A DNA stretch of 64,000 nt from Pseudomonas sp. GM74 (GCF_000282455.1 NZ_AKJG01000044.1:62001-126000), one strand, 5' to 3'; positions 45,912 through 55,265 are shown, counted from the stretch's first letter. Translations and numbers: made by a program. The notes: generated by a model from the letters alone, not told the origin.

Positions 45912-46640
45912 CTACCGGGCAAACCGCCCCGGCCAGCCAATGATGTGTTTCGGCCGCGGCGTCGCATAGGTCCGCACTTTCGACGTCGACAGCCCCAACC
46001 GCACCAATGATTCGGCAATGGTCACCGCAGCCGTCACCCCATCCACCACCGGTACCCCGGTACGCCGGCGAATCTGCTCGTCCAGCCCTGCCATGCCGCC
46101 GCAGCCCAGGCATATCACTTCGGCCTTGTCCCGGGTCACCGCCAGTTCGGCCTGGTGCACGATGGCTTCCAGTGCGCGCTGCGGTTCGTGTTCCAGTTCC
46201 AGCACCGCCAGGCCACTGGCCCGTACCGAGGCGCAACGGTCCCACAGGCCCGAGAGCTTGAGGCGATCTTCGATCAGCGGCACGGTGCGGTCGAGGGTGG
46301 TAACCACGGAATAGGCGTGGCCTAGAAACATCGCCGTGCTGGCGGCGGCATCGGTGATGTCCACCACCGGCACATTGAGCAGTTCCTGCAAGCCTTCACG
46401 GCCGTGTTCGCCGTAGCCGGCCTGGATCACGGCGTCGAATGGCTGGTCGTAGGACATCACCCGATCCATGACCGCGATGGCCGCCAGGTAACTCTCGAAA
46501 TTGCCTTCGATGGAGTCGGCTCCGAAGTGCGGGGTGAGGCCGACGATTTCCGTGCCGGGGGACGCGACGGCCTGCGCCGAGCGGGCGATGGCTTGGGTGA
46601 TGGATTCGGTGGTGTTTACGTTGACCACGAGAATGCGCAT
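45912..46640 (-). CDS. Asp/Glu/hydantoin racemase family protein
   Basis: The 242-residue protein begins MRILVVNVNTTESITQAIA and has the hydantoin/allantoin racemase pattern: PGTEIVGLTP, DSIEGNFESY, and Cys180 in ICLGCGGM. The first catalytic Cys that related hydantoin racemases carry in an ACFxDPG-like motif is replaced here by GYGEHG (residues 75-80), so activity may differ. It follows an NCS1 permease gene on the same strand, which suggests a role in uptake and catabolism of a hydantoin, allantoin or related nitrogen compound. Confidence 0.85.
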   Translation of the reverse strand: MRILVVNVNTTESITQAIARSAQAVASPGTEIVGLTPHFGADSIEGNFESYLAAIAVMDRVMSYDQPFDAVIQAGYGEHGREGLQELLNVPVVDITDAAASTAMFLGHAYSVVTTLDRTVPLIEDRLKLSGLWDRCASVRASGLAVLELEHEPQRALEAIVHQAELAVTRDKAEVICLGCGGMAGLDEQIRRRTGVPVVDGVTAAVTIAESLVRLGLSTSKVRTYATPRPKHIIGWPGRFAR

Positions 46641-46696
46641 GGGAAGTCCTTATTGCAGGTGGTTCTGCGGCCCGACAACGCCGGGCCGCGACAGGA

Positions 46697-48238
46697 TTAA
46701 TGACTGACGTTGTCGACCGCGATGGCTTCGCCGCTGACGTCGGCGTAGTGCGGTTGGCGCTTGGCGATGATCAGGTAGACCATCCCGGCAATGCCCGCAC
46801 CAACCAGCCAGGAGAACGGCGATACGCTGTGGAACCCAGGCACCAAGGCCAGGACGATGGCGATCAGGGCTGCGGGAATGAACGCCGCCACCGCGCGTAA
46901 ATTGACCCCGCGGCTGTAGTAATACGCACCGTTCGGGTCTTCGCTATACAACTGCGGCACGTTGACCTGGCCTTTTCGTACCAGCCAGTAGTCGACCATG
47001 ATCACGCCGTACAAAGGGCCGAGGAGGGCACCGAGGCCGGACAGGAAGTACACGATCACCAGCGGACTGTTGTAGAGGTTCCACGGCAGGATCAGCACGG
47101 CGATGGTCGCGCTGATCAGCCCGGCGCGGCGGAAGGTCAGGTACTTCGGCGCCAGGTTGCTGAGTACGAACGCCGGGGCGACGAAGTTGGCCATGATGTT
47201 CACCGCCACGGTGACGATCAGGAACGCCAGGCAGCCGAGCACCAGGAAAAAGGTATTGGGGATCGAAGCGATGATTTCCGTCGGGCTTTCGATGATCCGG
47301 CCATTGATCTGAAATTGCGCGCCACACAGCAGGACAGTGATGCTGGCGAACACCAGGATATTCACCGGAAGGCCCCAGAAATTGCCGACCTTGATGGTTT
47401 TTCGGCACGGCGAAGAGCGGGCGAAGTCGCAGAAATTGAGGATCAGGGTGCCGTAGATCGCCAGCCACAATGCGCCGCCGGCAAAGATATTGCGCCACAT
47501 CTCAGCGCCAGCCAGCGGCTCACGGATCGACCAGGCGATAGTCGCATCGGCCTGGGTGTACATCCAGGCGGCGAGGGCCGCGACAGTCAGCAGAATTACC
47601 GGGCCGGCAAACGCCTCATAGCGCCGCACCATTTCCATGCCGTAAGCGAGGATCGCCAGCTGCACGAACCAGATCGCGACGAAACACACCCAGCCCAGGG
47701 TCGACAGACCGAGGATCGAGTTGTGGTCGTAGTCGGCGAACCCGGGATGGATCGCCGTCAACAACACGCGAAACACGACGGACGCGAGGTACGTCTGAAT
47801 CCCGAACCAGGCGATGGCGATCACGGCGCGGATCAACGCGGGAATCTGTGCACCATGAATGCCGAAACTGATCCGGCTGATGACCGGAAAGGGCACCCCG
47901 GTTTTCTGGCCCATGTAGCCAGACAGGTTCATGAAGAAGTAAACCAGCGCCGCGCCGATCCCCAGGGACAGGAGAATCTGCCAGCCACCCAGGCCCAAAG
48001 CGTATAGACCTATGGCAAACGAGTAGTTGGCAATGTTGTGCACGTCGTTGGCCCACAGGGCAAAGATGCTGTAGCGGCCCCAGCGCCGGCCCTCGGACTT
48101 GGTCGGTGCCAGGTCTTTGTTGTGCAATCGGGGACTGAGCACCACGGGGGCGTGATGCGCCTGATTGTCGGCGGTGTGAGTTGAATGGGAGGAGGGTAGA
48201 TCCAGCGCGATGTTGTTATTGGAGAGACTAGTACGCAT
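46697..48238 (-). CDS. NCS1 family nucleobase/hydantoin permease
   Basis: The 513-residue protein has about twelve membrane helices. The hallmark NCS1 start is present: LAPTKSEGRRWGRYSIFALWANDVHNIANY (NDVHN) near residues 44-73. GAALVYFFMNLSGYMGQKTGVPFPVISR follows. It imports a nucleobase-related or hydantoin-type solute with a cation. I chose the ATG at 48238 with AGGAGCC upstream rather than the longer frame. It is followed by the racemase gene, and a GntR-type palindrome lies upstream at 48406-48415. Confidence 0.9.
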   Translation of the reverse strand: MRTSLSNNNIALDLPSSHSTHTADNQAHHAPVVLSPRLHNKDLAPTKSEGRRWGRYSIFALWANDVHNIANYSFAIGLYALGLGGWQILLSLGIGAALVYFFMNLSGYMGQKTGVPFPVISRISFGIHGAQIPALIRAVIAIAWFGIQTYLASVVFRVLLTAIHPGFADYDHNSILGLSTLGWVCFVAIWFVQLAILAYGMEMVRRYEAFAGPVILLTVAALAAWMYTQADATIAWSIREPLAGAEMWRNIFAGGALWLAIYGTLILNFCDFARSSPCRKTIKVGNFWGLPVNILVFASITVLLCGAQFQINGRIIESPTEIIASIPNTFFLVLGCLAFLIVTVAVNIMANFVAPAFVLSNLAPKYLTFRRAGLISATIAVLILPWNLYNSPLVIVYFLSGLGALLGPLYGVIMVDYWLVRKGQVNVPQLYSEDPNGAYYYSRGVNLRAVAAFIPAALIAIVLALVPGFHSVSPFSWLVGAGIAGMVYLIIAKRQPHYADVSGEAIAVDNVSH

Positions 48239-48405
48239 TCCGGCAGGCTCCTGATGCTCGACGCCGCGATGACTGTGCATGAGCCTTGGCTCGACAAATC
48301 TTCGTCGCGGGTAGCGAATATCATTGGTTACGGGGCATCTGCAGCCTGTACGGGATAGGGCGCTTCAGGCTTGCGGATCTAAAGTGTGTGTATGTTTTGA
48401 GTTGA

Positions 48406-48415
48406 TTGTATACAA
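48406..48415. promoter_or_regulatory. TTGTATACAA palindrome upstream of the permease gene
   Basis: A perfect 10-base palindrome, typical of FCD-type GntR regulators, 168 bases before the NCS1 start. The same class of site (TTGTCGACAA) precedes the prp regulator gene at 55181. The corresponding regulator gene is not in the window. The rest of 48239-48817 holds no gene I can support. Confidence 0.5.
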
Positions 48416-48621
48416 AACATGTATGCACTTAAGCCATATCCATGCCAGTCAGGATTCTATAAAAGCCAGTGCTCATTTCGTTTTGTTATCGAAAACAGAT
48501 AACTGACTGAAAAACAGAAAATTTAAATTGACCGGTTGAACAGGTATTTGTTTTTTTTGAGAGGGTCTTGGGCGAGGCGGGGGGAAAGGAGATGTAACTT
48601 TTTGGGGCGCAGAAACTAAAA

Positions 48622-48664
48622 GTGCACACACAAATGGCACCTATGGTGACATTCGTGTGTACAC
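48622..48664. repeat. Nested inverted repeat in a gene-free region
   Basis: GTGCACACAC (48622-48631) and GTGTGTACAC (48655-48664) are complementary at nine of ten positions and enclose a second dyad, TGGCACC TAT GGTGACA. It lies between the NCS1 promoter region and the REP elements downstream of cysH. Purpose unknown. Confidence 0.45.
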
Positions 48665-48690
48665 ATTTATTGTGAGCTGACGCTAACCCG

Positions 48691-48794
48691 TGTGGGAGCG
48701 GGCTTGCTCCGGGCGGCGCTCCGACGAAAGCGTCGGGTCCGTCGATGCATTTACTGACTGATACACCGCCTTCGCGAGCAAGCCCGCTCCCACA
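48691..48794. repeat. REPIN: inverted pair of REP sequences downstream of cysH
   Basis: TGTGGGAGCGGGCTTGCTCC at the left and its complement-type GCGAGCAAGCCCGCTCCCACA at the right, with an additional GCGGCGCTCCGACGAAAGCGTCGG stem between. It ends 24 bases before the cysH stop. Confidence 0.82.
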
Positions 48795-48817
48795 GGGGTA
48801 TTTCACAAGGCTTGGGA

Positions 48818-49558
48818 TCAGGCTTTCGACTTGCTGATGATATTCCCGGCATGCAGCCCGCATTCTTTCTGCGTCGCTTCTTCCCACCACCAGCGGCCTT
48901 CGCGCTCATGCTGGTTCGGTAGCACCGGGCGGGTGCAGGGTTCGCAGCCGATGCTGATGAAGCCGCGTTCGTGCAGGCTGTTGTACGGCAGTTCCAGCAT
49001 GCGGATGTAGCCCCAGATCTCTTCGCTGGTCATTTGTGCCAGCGGGTTGAACTTGTACAGGGTGCGTTCCGGGGTGGAGAACGCGGTGTCGATTTCCATC
49101 ACCGCGACGGCGCTGCGGGTGCCGGGGCTCTGGTCACGGCGCTGGCCGGTGGCCCAGGCCTTCACGCCGGACAGCTTGCGACGCAGTGGTTCGATCTTGC
49201 GGATGCCGCAGCATTCGCCATGGCCATCCTTGTAGAAGCTGAACAGGCCTTTTTCCTTCACGAAGGGTTCAAGTTTCGTGTAATCCGGCGACACCAGTTC
49301 GATGTCGATCTTGTAGTGCTCGCGCACCTGATCGATGAAACGGTAGGTCTCGGGGTGCAAGCGGCCGGTGTCGAGGCTGAACACCTTGACGTTCTTGTTC
49401 AGCTTCCATGCCATGTCCACCAGCACCACGTCTTCGGCGCCGCTGAAAGATATCCACAGGTCATCGCCGAACTCGGCAAAAGCGAGTTTGAGAATGTCCT
49501 GGGCGGACTTGTTGGCATAGGTCGTGGCGAGTTCCACGACGTCGAACGTTGGGCTCAT
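48818..49558 (-). CDS. cysH: Adenylyl-sulfate (APS/PAPS) reductase CysH
   Basis: The 246-residue enzyme reduces activated sulfate to sulfite for cysteine synthesis. The PP-loop SFSGAED is at residues 37-43. Cys116-Cys117 (ECCGIRK), Cys205 and Cys208 (GCEPCTRP) bind a 4Fe-4S cluster, marking the APS-reducing type used by Pseudomonas. Cys233 in the C-terminal KECGLH is the catalytic thiol. Length is normal for the family. The gene diverges from thrH. Confidence 0.96.
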   Translation of the reverse strand: MSPTFDVVELATTYANKSAQDILKLAFAEFGDDLWISFSGAEDVVLVDMAWKLNKNVKVFSLDTGRLHPETYRFIDQVREHYKIDIELVSPDYTKLEPFVKEKGLFSFYKDGHGECCGIRKIEPLRRKLSGVKAWATGQRRDQSPGTRSAVAVMEIDTAFSTPERTLYKFNPLAQMTSEEIWGYIRMLELPYNSLHERGFISIGCEPCTRPVLPNQHEREGRWWWEEATQKECGLHAGNIISKSKA

Positions 49559-49731
49559 CAGGGCGGCTTCCTACAGGTCGGTGGCGCTGGGCGCTCTATA
49601 TGGGGTCGATGGTAACAAAAAGCTGCGCGGGCCGGGGCATCCTCTGCGTTGCGCAGGCAGGCCCGAGTCGCTAGAGTTCGGCAGTCTTTTTGCTCGCTCG
49701 ACTCAATAATCAATACAAATGGGAGTGTCTT

Positions 49732-50349
49732 GTGGAAATTGCCTGTCTGGATCTTGAAGGTGTGCTGGTTCCGGAAATCTGGATCGCCTTCGCCGAAAAA
49801 ACCGGGATCGAATCCCTCAGGGCCACCACCCGGGACATTCCCGACTACGACGTGCTGATGAAGCAGCGCCTGCGGATTCTCGACGAGCACGGCCTGAAGC
49901 TCACCGACATTCAGGAAGTAATCGCCACCCTCAAGCCGCTGGACGGCGCCATCGAGTTCGTCGACTGGCTGCGCGAGCGCTTCCAGGTGGTGATCCTGTC
50001 AGACACCTTCTATGAGTTTTCCCAGCCGCTGATGCGCCAGTTGGGCTTCCCGACCTTGCTCTGCCATCGCCTGATTACTGACGACGCTGGGCGAGTCACC
50101 GACTATCAACTGCGTCAGAAAGATCCCAAGCGGCAGTCGGTCCTGGCCTTCAAGAGCCTCTACTACCGGGTGATCGCGGCGGGGGATTCCTACAACGACA
50201 CCACGATGCTGGGCGAGGCCGATGCCGGGATTCTGTTCCATGCACCGGATAACGTGATTGCGCAGTTCCCGCAGTTTCCGGCAGTGCACACGTTTGAAGA
50301 GCTGAAGCAGGAGTTCATCAAGGCTTCGAACCGGACCTTGAGCCTGTAG
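49732..50349 (+). CDS. thrH: Phosphoserine phosphatase / homoserine phosphotransferase ThrH
   Basis: The 205-residue HAD-family enzyme is the length of P. aeruginosa ThrH. It begins VEIACLDLEGVLVPE at a GTG start; the motif I Asp7-x-Glu9 is characteristic of ThrH. Motif II is ILSDTF, Lys is in QKDPKRQS, and motif IV is AAGDSYNDTTML. It can remove phosphate from phosphoserine and transfer it to homoserine, linking serine and threonine synthesis. GGGAGTGTCTT precedes the start. Confidence 0.95.
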   Translation: MEIACLDLEGVLVPEIWIAFAEKTGIESLRATTRDIPDYDVLMKQRLRILDEHGLKLTDIQEVIATLKPLDGAIEFVDWLRERFQVVILSDTFYEFSQPLMRQLGFPTLLCHRLITDDAGRVTDYQLRQKDPKRQSVLAFKSLYYRVIAAGDSYNDTTMLGEADAGILFHAPDNVIAQFPQFPAVHTFEELKQEFIKASNRTLSL

Positions 50350-50366
50350 TCGCCTGGTCTGACGCC

Positions 50367-50440
50367 TTCGCGGGCAAGCCCGCTCCCACAGGTGATTACC
50401 GAACCCTGTGGGAGCGGGCTTGCTCCGGGCGGCGATCCGA
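50367..50440. repeat. Two REP sequences between thrH and pabB
   Basis: TTCGCGGGCAAGCCCGCTCCC (50367-) and TGTGGGAGCGGGCTTGCTCC (50407-) face each other, with a CCGGGCGGCGATCCGACG extension, between convergent thrH and pabB. Confidence 0.8.
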
Positions 50441-50448
50441 CGATGCTT

Positions 50449-51792
50449 TTAAAGACTCTGCAAAGTATCGAGCAGCACCTTTACTTTGGTGATCGATTCC
50501 TGATATTCGGACTGCCATTCCGAGTCCGCGACAATCCCGCCACCGCCCCAGCAACACACCTGCCCGTCCTTGACCAGCAAACTGCGGATGGCGATGGAGC
50601 TGTCCATCTCGCCGCGCACGTCCAGGTACAGCAACGAACCGCAATACAGCCCGCGCCGGGTCGGCTCCAGTTCGTCGATGATCTGCATGGCGCGGATCTT
50701 TGGCGCGCCGGTAATCGAGCCGCCGGGGAAGCTTCCGGCGATCAGGTCCAGGGCATCGCGGTCATCCGCCAGTTCACCGGTGACACTGCTCACCAGGTGG
50801 TGCACGTTCGGATAGCTTTCCAGGCTGAACAATTCCGGCACCCGTACCGAGCCGGTGCGGCAGGTGCGACCGAGGTCATTGCGCAGCAGGTCGACAATCA
50901 TCAGGTTTTCCGCGCGATCCTTGGGGCTGGCCAGCAATTCGGCGGCGTTCGCGGCGTCTTGCTCAGGCGTCAGGCCCCGCGGGCGGGTGCCCTTGATCGG
51001 ACGGGTTTCCACATGGCCCTGGCTGACTTTGACGAAGCGTTCCGGCGACAGGCTGAGTACAGCGTCGCCGTCGGGCAAGCTCTGGAAGCCGGAAAATGGC
51101 GTAGGGCACGCCGCGCGCAGTGCACAGTAAGCGGCCCAGGAATCACCCTGGCAGGGCGCGCGAAACCGTTGGGCGAAATTGACCTGATAACAGTCGCCGG
51201 CCTGAATGTACTGCTGGATGCGCTCGATGGCCTGTTGATACTCGTCAGCGTTCAAGTCGGCGGTCATCGGGGTGAGCAGTTTGAAGGGCGCGACCACTTC
51301 CGCTGCCGGTTGGCTGAACAGCTCGATCAGGCGCTGGCGCTCGCTGTCAGGCAGGGTGGGGTGGAACACCAATTGACTGGTCTGCGAAAGGTGATCACTG
51401 ATCAATGCCCAGCCGTACAAGCCGAAACGTGCGTCCGGCAGATGCAGGTCGTCACGGGCCTGGCTCGGCAGGCGCTCCAGGTGCCGGCCGAAGTCGTAAC
51501 TGAGGTAGCCGATCAATCCACCGGCAAACGGCAACTCATAAGGTGCCGGCAGAGTGGCTTCGCCCAGGCGTGTCAGGTTGTCGCGCAGGCGTTGCAGGAA
51601 AGCGTCGCCGCTTTCGTCGGGCGATACCGTCAGTTGTTCCAGCGGCCAGGCGCTGAGCAGGTCATAGCGGCCGCGGTCGGCGCTGGGGCGGCCACTGTCG
51701 AGCAGCACGGCCCCGGGGGCATGGCGAATCGCCGCGAAATATTGGGCGGGGTTGGCGCGATAGGGCAGCGGGTGTACGGAGCAGGTCAACAT
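50449..51792 (-). CDS. pabB: Aminodeoxychorismate synthase component I
   Basis: The 447-residue enzyme converts chorismate plus ammonia to 4-amino-4-deoxychorismate for folate synthesis. It has the anthranilate-synthase-I/PabB fold: RFVKVSQGHVETRPIKGTRPRG near residue 265, then ENLMIVDLLRNDLGR, and FPGGSITGAPKIRAMQIID near the C-terminus. The PIKGT motif is the PabB form. Normal length. It is the only such gene in the window and has no adjacent glutaminase (PabA), as is common in Pseudomonas. Confidence 0.94.
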   Translation of the reverse strand: MLTCSVHPLPYRANPAQYFAAIRHAPGAVLLDSGRPSADRGRYDLLSAWPLEQLTVSPDESGDAFLQRLRDNLTRLGEATLPAPYELPFAGGLIGYLSYDFGRHLERLPSQARDDLHLPDARFGLYGWALISDHLSQTSQLVFHPTLPDSERQRLIELFSQPAAEVVAPFKLLTPMTADLNADEYQQAIERIQQYIQAGDCYQVNFAQRFRAPCQGDSWAAYCALRAACPTPFSGFQSLPDGDAVLSLSPERFVKVSQGHVETRPIKGTRPRGLTPEQDAANAAELLASPKDRAENLMIVDLLRNDLGRTCRTGSVRVPELFSLESYPNVHHLVSSVTGELADDRDALDLIAGSFPGGSITGAPKIRAMQIIDELEPTRRGLYCGSLLYLDVRGEMDSSIAIRSLLVKDGQVCCWGGGGIVADSEWQSEYQESITKVKVLLDTLQSL

Positions 51793-51904
51793 GGGCGGGG
51801 GAAGTCAGCCATCGAGGCGGGGTGGCGATTGTAGTCCCCTCGGGGAATTGCTCCTAGAGGGGATGTCGGGGATTGGCAGATTGGGGTGGGATTGAGGGTT
51901 TGGA

Positions 51905-52891
51905 TCAACCCTCAAGCACAGGAATATGCCCAAACATCTCCTGCACAAATGCCACGCGCTCTTCGACCGTTTCGGTCACGCCACGGGCCTTCAAGTCTTC
52001 CAGCCGCGCCTCGACCGCGTGAGCGCGCAATGTCAGGCCGCAGTCATTGGCAATCTGGATGTTCAGCCCCGGCCGGGCGTTGAGCTCCAGAATCAGCGGG
52101 CCTTTTTCCTGGTCCAGGACCATGTCGACACCGATGTAGCCCAAGCCACACAACTCATGACAGCCGGCAGCGAGTTTCATGAAACCATCCCAGTAGGGCA
52201 GTTGCACGCCATCCACTGCGTTGGTGGTGTCCGGGTGTTTGTTGATGATGTTGTTCAGCCAGGTGCCGCGCAGGGTCAGGCCGGTGGCCAGGTCCACACC
52301 GACACCGATGGCGCCCTGGTGCAGGTTGGCCTTGCCGTTGGACTGGCGCGTCGGCAGGCGCAACATGGCCATCACCGGGTAGCCCATCAACACAATGATG
52401 CGAATGTCCGGCACGCCTTCGTAACTGATGCTCTTGAAGATCTGGTCTGGAATCACCCGGTATTCGATCAGCGCCCGGTCGCGGTGACCGCCCAGGGAGT
52501 ACAAGCCGGTCAGGATGCTGGAAATCTGATGCTCGATTTCTTCATGGCTGATGATCCGGCCGGACACCGTGCGATAACGCCCTTCAAAGCGGTCGGCGAT
52601 CACCAGGATGCCATCACCGCCAGCGCCCTGGGCCGGTTTGATCACGAAGTCGCTGCGCCCGCCGATGATCTCTTCGAGATTGTCGATTTCCTTCTCGGTG
52701 GAGATCACGCCATACAGTTCGGGCACATGGATGCCGGCGGCGATGGCGCGTTCCTTGGTGATGATCTTGTCATCGACGATCGGGTACAGGCTGCGTTTGT
52801 TGTACTTGAGCACGTAGTCTGCGTTGCGCCGATTGATCCCCATGATGCCCCGGGCTTCCAGGGCCTTCCAGGTCTTCCAGAAGCCGAACAT
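51905..52891 (-). CDS. ATP-grasp alpha-L-glutamate ligase-like protein
   Basis: The 328-residue protein is an ATP-grasp enzyme of the RimK-related E-ligase group: FVIKPAQGAGGDGILVI near residues 95-110, HEEIEHQISS, the ALIEYRVIPDQIF stretch, and LILELNARPGLNIQIAN near 275. It would join an amino acid to a carboxylate acceptor. It overlaps the preceding membrane protein (TGATG) and is the third gene in a conserved trio with an inactive transglutaminase/7TM protein and an aspartyl protease. The target is unknown. Confidence 0.88.
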   Translation of the reverse strand: MFGFWKTWKALEARGIMGINRRNADYVLKYNKRSLYPIVDDKIITKERAIAAGIHVPELYGVISTEKEIDNLEEIIGGRSDFVIKPAQGAGGDGILVIADRFEGRYRTVSGRIISHEEIEHQISSILTGLYSLGGHRDRALIEYRVIPDQIFKSISYEGVPDIRIIVLMGYPVMAMLRLPTRQSNGKANLHQGAIGVGVDLATGLTLRGTWLNNIINKHPDTTNAVDGVQLPYWDGFMKLAAGCHELCGLGYIGVDMVLDQEKGPLILELNARPGLNIQIANDCGLTLRAHAVEARLEDLKARGVTETVEERVAFVQEMFGHIPVLEG

Positions 52892-54426
52892 CAGGCGTCA
52901 GCCTTTTTCAGGAAGGCCTTGAAACGTACCAGTTCAGTCAGGCGATAACCGCGATAACGACCCATGGCCAGCATGAAGCCCACCAGGATCAGCAGGATCG
53001 CCGGGAAAGTGAACACGAAGTACACCAGTTCCGGCACGGTCATGATCAGGTGCGCCAGGGACGCGGCGAACAGCGTACCGATGGCCACTTTCATGGCATG
53101 GCCACCGCCGCGCTCTTCCCAGGTGATCGACAGGCGTTCGATGGTCATGGTCAGGATCACCATCGGGAACAGCGCGACCGACAAGCCGCGCTCCAGGCCG
53201 AGTTTATGGCTGAACAGGCTGATGGCCGCAATCAGCACCACCACGAACGTCAGCACCACCGACAGTCTCGGCAGCATTTGCAGTTTCAGGTGTTCAAGGT
53301 AGGAGCGCAGCGACAGGCCCAGCGCCGTGATGATGGTAAACAGCATGATACCGAAGCCGAGTTGGGTTTCGCGGAAGGCCAGGGCGATCAGCACCGGGGT
53401 GAAGGTGCCCAGGGTCTGGATGCCGATCAGGTTGCGCAGGATCAGGATCACCAGCACGCCGATCGGGATCATCACCATGATCATGAAGGTCTGCTGGGTT
53501 TGCAGCGGCAGGCCGTACAGCGAGTACTCGAGGAAGTTGGCGTCGGTGTTTTCGTCGGTCAGCTTGGCCAGGCGAATGGCGTTCATTTCGCTGTTGTTCA
53601 GGCTGAAGGTCACGTTGGCTTTCTTGCCGCCATCGACGGTGATCAGGTTTTCGTCACCGGTCCACCACAGCAGGCGGTCGCTTGGCAGGCCTTGTTCACC
53701 GGTTTCCGGGTTGAAGTACAGCCAGTCCGTGCCATTGAAACTGCGCAGCCACAGTTCCGGCATTTGCGGCTGGTCGGCCACCAGGCGGATGGTGTGGACC
53801 TTTTCGATCGGCACGTGGGCGATGGACAGCAGCAATTCGACGATCTTCGCCTTGTGCGCGGCGGAAGGATCACCGGCCAGCAGCAGTTTCACGTTGTCGT
53901 CGTTGAGGTTGTTGACCCGCTTGATGGCTTCTCCGACAAAGGTTTCGACGTCGGCCGAGTGTTGGCGAATCGGTGCGAGCAGGGCTTCGGCGGCGATTTT
54001 TTCCGGGCCTTCGATGGTCATGCTGTCGCGAAAGGTCGGGCCTTTGATCTTGGCTTTCTCGCCGGAATAACGTTTGGTCAGCACCAGGCGGTAATACAGC
54101 GTCTGATTGCCTTTGGCCCGGCGTGCCGACCAGGTGACCTTGCGGTTTCCGTCGACCCGGTTCACGGCCACGCCGTAGTTGTTGGAGATGAAGCTCTCGT
54201 TGAGGCTGACGAAGTCGCGGCTCAGCGGCGGCACGAACATCTGGATCTTGACCGGGTCCTTGGCACTGGCGACGAACTCGACCTTGGCGTCGATGTTCCA
54301 CAGGTCGTCGGTGGCGTCTTCGGTCACCGGGATGCCCAGTACGAAGATCTGGTAGGCCGTAACTGAAATGCCCAGCACCACCAGGATGGCGATCAGCAGT
54401 TTCAGGTGAAGGGTAAGAGAGCGCAT
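52891..54426 (-). CDS. Inactive transglutaminase fused to seven membrane helices
   Basis: The 511-residue protein has one N-terminal membrane helix (LLIAILVVLGISVTAYQIFVL). A periplasmic transglutaminase-like domain without the catalytic triad follows (about residues 40-300), then seven membrane helices from about residue 320 (MIMVMIPIGVLVILILRNL and following). This architecture is known from comparative genomics as a partner of ATP-grasp ligases and RimB-like proteases. It lies between those two genes here with overlaps or a five-base gap, so they form one operon. Confidence 0.88.
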   Translation of the reverse strand: MRSLTLHLKLLIAILVVLGISVTAYQIFVLGIPVTEDATDDLWNIDAKVEFVASAKDPVKIQMFVPPLSRDFVSLNESFISNNYGVAVNRVDGNRKVTWSARRAKGNQTLYYRLVLTKRYSGEKAKIKGPTFRDSMTIEGPEKIAAEALLAPIRQHSADVETFVGEAIKRVNNLNDDNVKLLLAGDPSAAHKAKIVELLLSIAHVPIEKVHTIRLVADQPQMPELWLRSFNGTDWLYFNPETGEQGLPSDRLLWWTGDENLITVDGGKKANVTFSLNNSEMNAIRLAKLTDENTDANFLEYSLYGLPLQTQQTFMIMVMIPIGVLVILILRNLIGIQTLGTFTPVLIALAFRETQLGFGIMLFTIITALGLSLRSYLEHLKLQMLPRLSVVLTFVVVLIAAISLFSHKLGLERGLSVALFPMVILTMTIERLSITWEERGGGHAMKVAIGTLFAASLAHLIMTVPELVYFVFTFPAILLILVGFMLAMGRYRGYRLTELVRFKAFLKKADA

Positions 54427-54431
54427 TTGAA

Positions 54432-54968
54432 TTACTCGGCGGTATGAGCGTCGGTGGTGCAGGCAGGTTTGCCGGCAGCATATTTAAGGCTGGGGTCAAC
54501 CAGTGCATCGAAGCGCTTGAGCGCTTCGGAGCCAATCAGTAGCGGGTATTGGAAAGCGCTGCGGTCGGTCAGGTTCACTTCGATGCTGCGCAGGGCCGAG
54601 CCCATGCAGATGTCCAGTTCGATCACCGGGCGGGCGGTGTACTTCTTGCCTTCCTCCGGGTCGTAGTCGCCGGCCCGGCGCTTGATCTTGCTGACACGGG
54701 CCAGCGGGCGTTCGATCGGGTGCGAATGGGCGGCGTCGATGGCCAGGTAAAAGCGCACCCACGACTCGCCGTTGCGTTTGAAGCGTTTGATATCCCGGGC
54801 ACTCAGGGACGCGGTTTTCGCCCCGGTGTCGAGTTTGGCTGCCACTTCCAGGTTAATGCCATTGAGCGATGCGTACTCATTGAGGCCATACACGGTCTTT
54901 TCCCCGGCCATTGCGAAACCAGGCAGACAAAGCAAATAAAGGAAGATAACGAAGGGCTTGAGTCTCAT
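54432..54968 (-). CDS. RimB-like retropepsin-type protease (ATP-dependent zinc protease family)
   Basis: The 178-residue exported protein has a signal peptide (MRLKPFVIFLYLLCLPGFAMA) and the LDTGAKTASL motif near residue 47, the active-site Asp of this retropepsin-like family, often labelled ATP-dependent zinc protease. Further conserved parts are PVIELDICMGS and FQYPLLIGSEAL. It begins the three-gene operon with the 7TM protein and the ATP-grasp ligase, and may cleave a bond that the ligase forms. Confidence 0.87.
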   Translation of the reverse strand: MRLKPFVIFLYLLCLPGFAMAGEKTVYGLNEYASLNGINLEVAAKLDTGAKTASLSARDIKRFKRNGESWVRFYLAIDAAHSHPIERPLARVSKIKRRAGDYDPEEGKKYTARPVIELDICMGSALRSIEVNLTDRSAFQYPLLIGSEALKRFDALVDPSLKYAAGKPACTTDAHTAE

Positions 54969-55180
54969 AAATCCTGATGCGCAGCGGTCCGACTTGATTC
55001 AAGGCCCTGGCATCGCTGCGCAAGCTCCCTCGTATGCCTGGCAGGGTTTTATGACAGGCAGTGCAGATGTGACAACCAAATGCGGGCGGCATTCTAGCAC
55101 GGTGGTCTGTTGGCGCCAGCGCTGGCCGGTGGCTATAAATAGAGGGGTTGCTTCGTAATGGTGCAACCGGTTATCAGAAG

Positions 55181-55263
55181 ATTGTCGACAATATCGATTT
55201 AGCCTTTGACTGTTCCGCCTGTATTCGTTAGTTTTTGCGGCATTGGCTTACAAGGTGTCGACA
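55181..55263. promoter_or_regulatory. Two GntR-type operator palindromes before the prp regulator gene
   Basis: ATTGTCGACAAT (55181-55192), a perfect 12-base palindrome, and TGTCGACA (55256-55263) immediately before the ATG at 55266. Both continue with AATAT, forming a direct repeat TGTCGACAATAT. They are 75 bases apart and should bind the GntR/FCD protein encoded next, giving autoregulation. Confidence 0.7.
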
Positions 55264-55265
55264 AT

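Noticed and set aside
48486..48890. 134-residue minus-strand frame downstream of cysH
   Set aside because: It runs from the cysH 3' end through two REP sequences and has no independent support.
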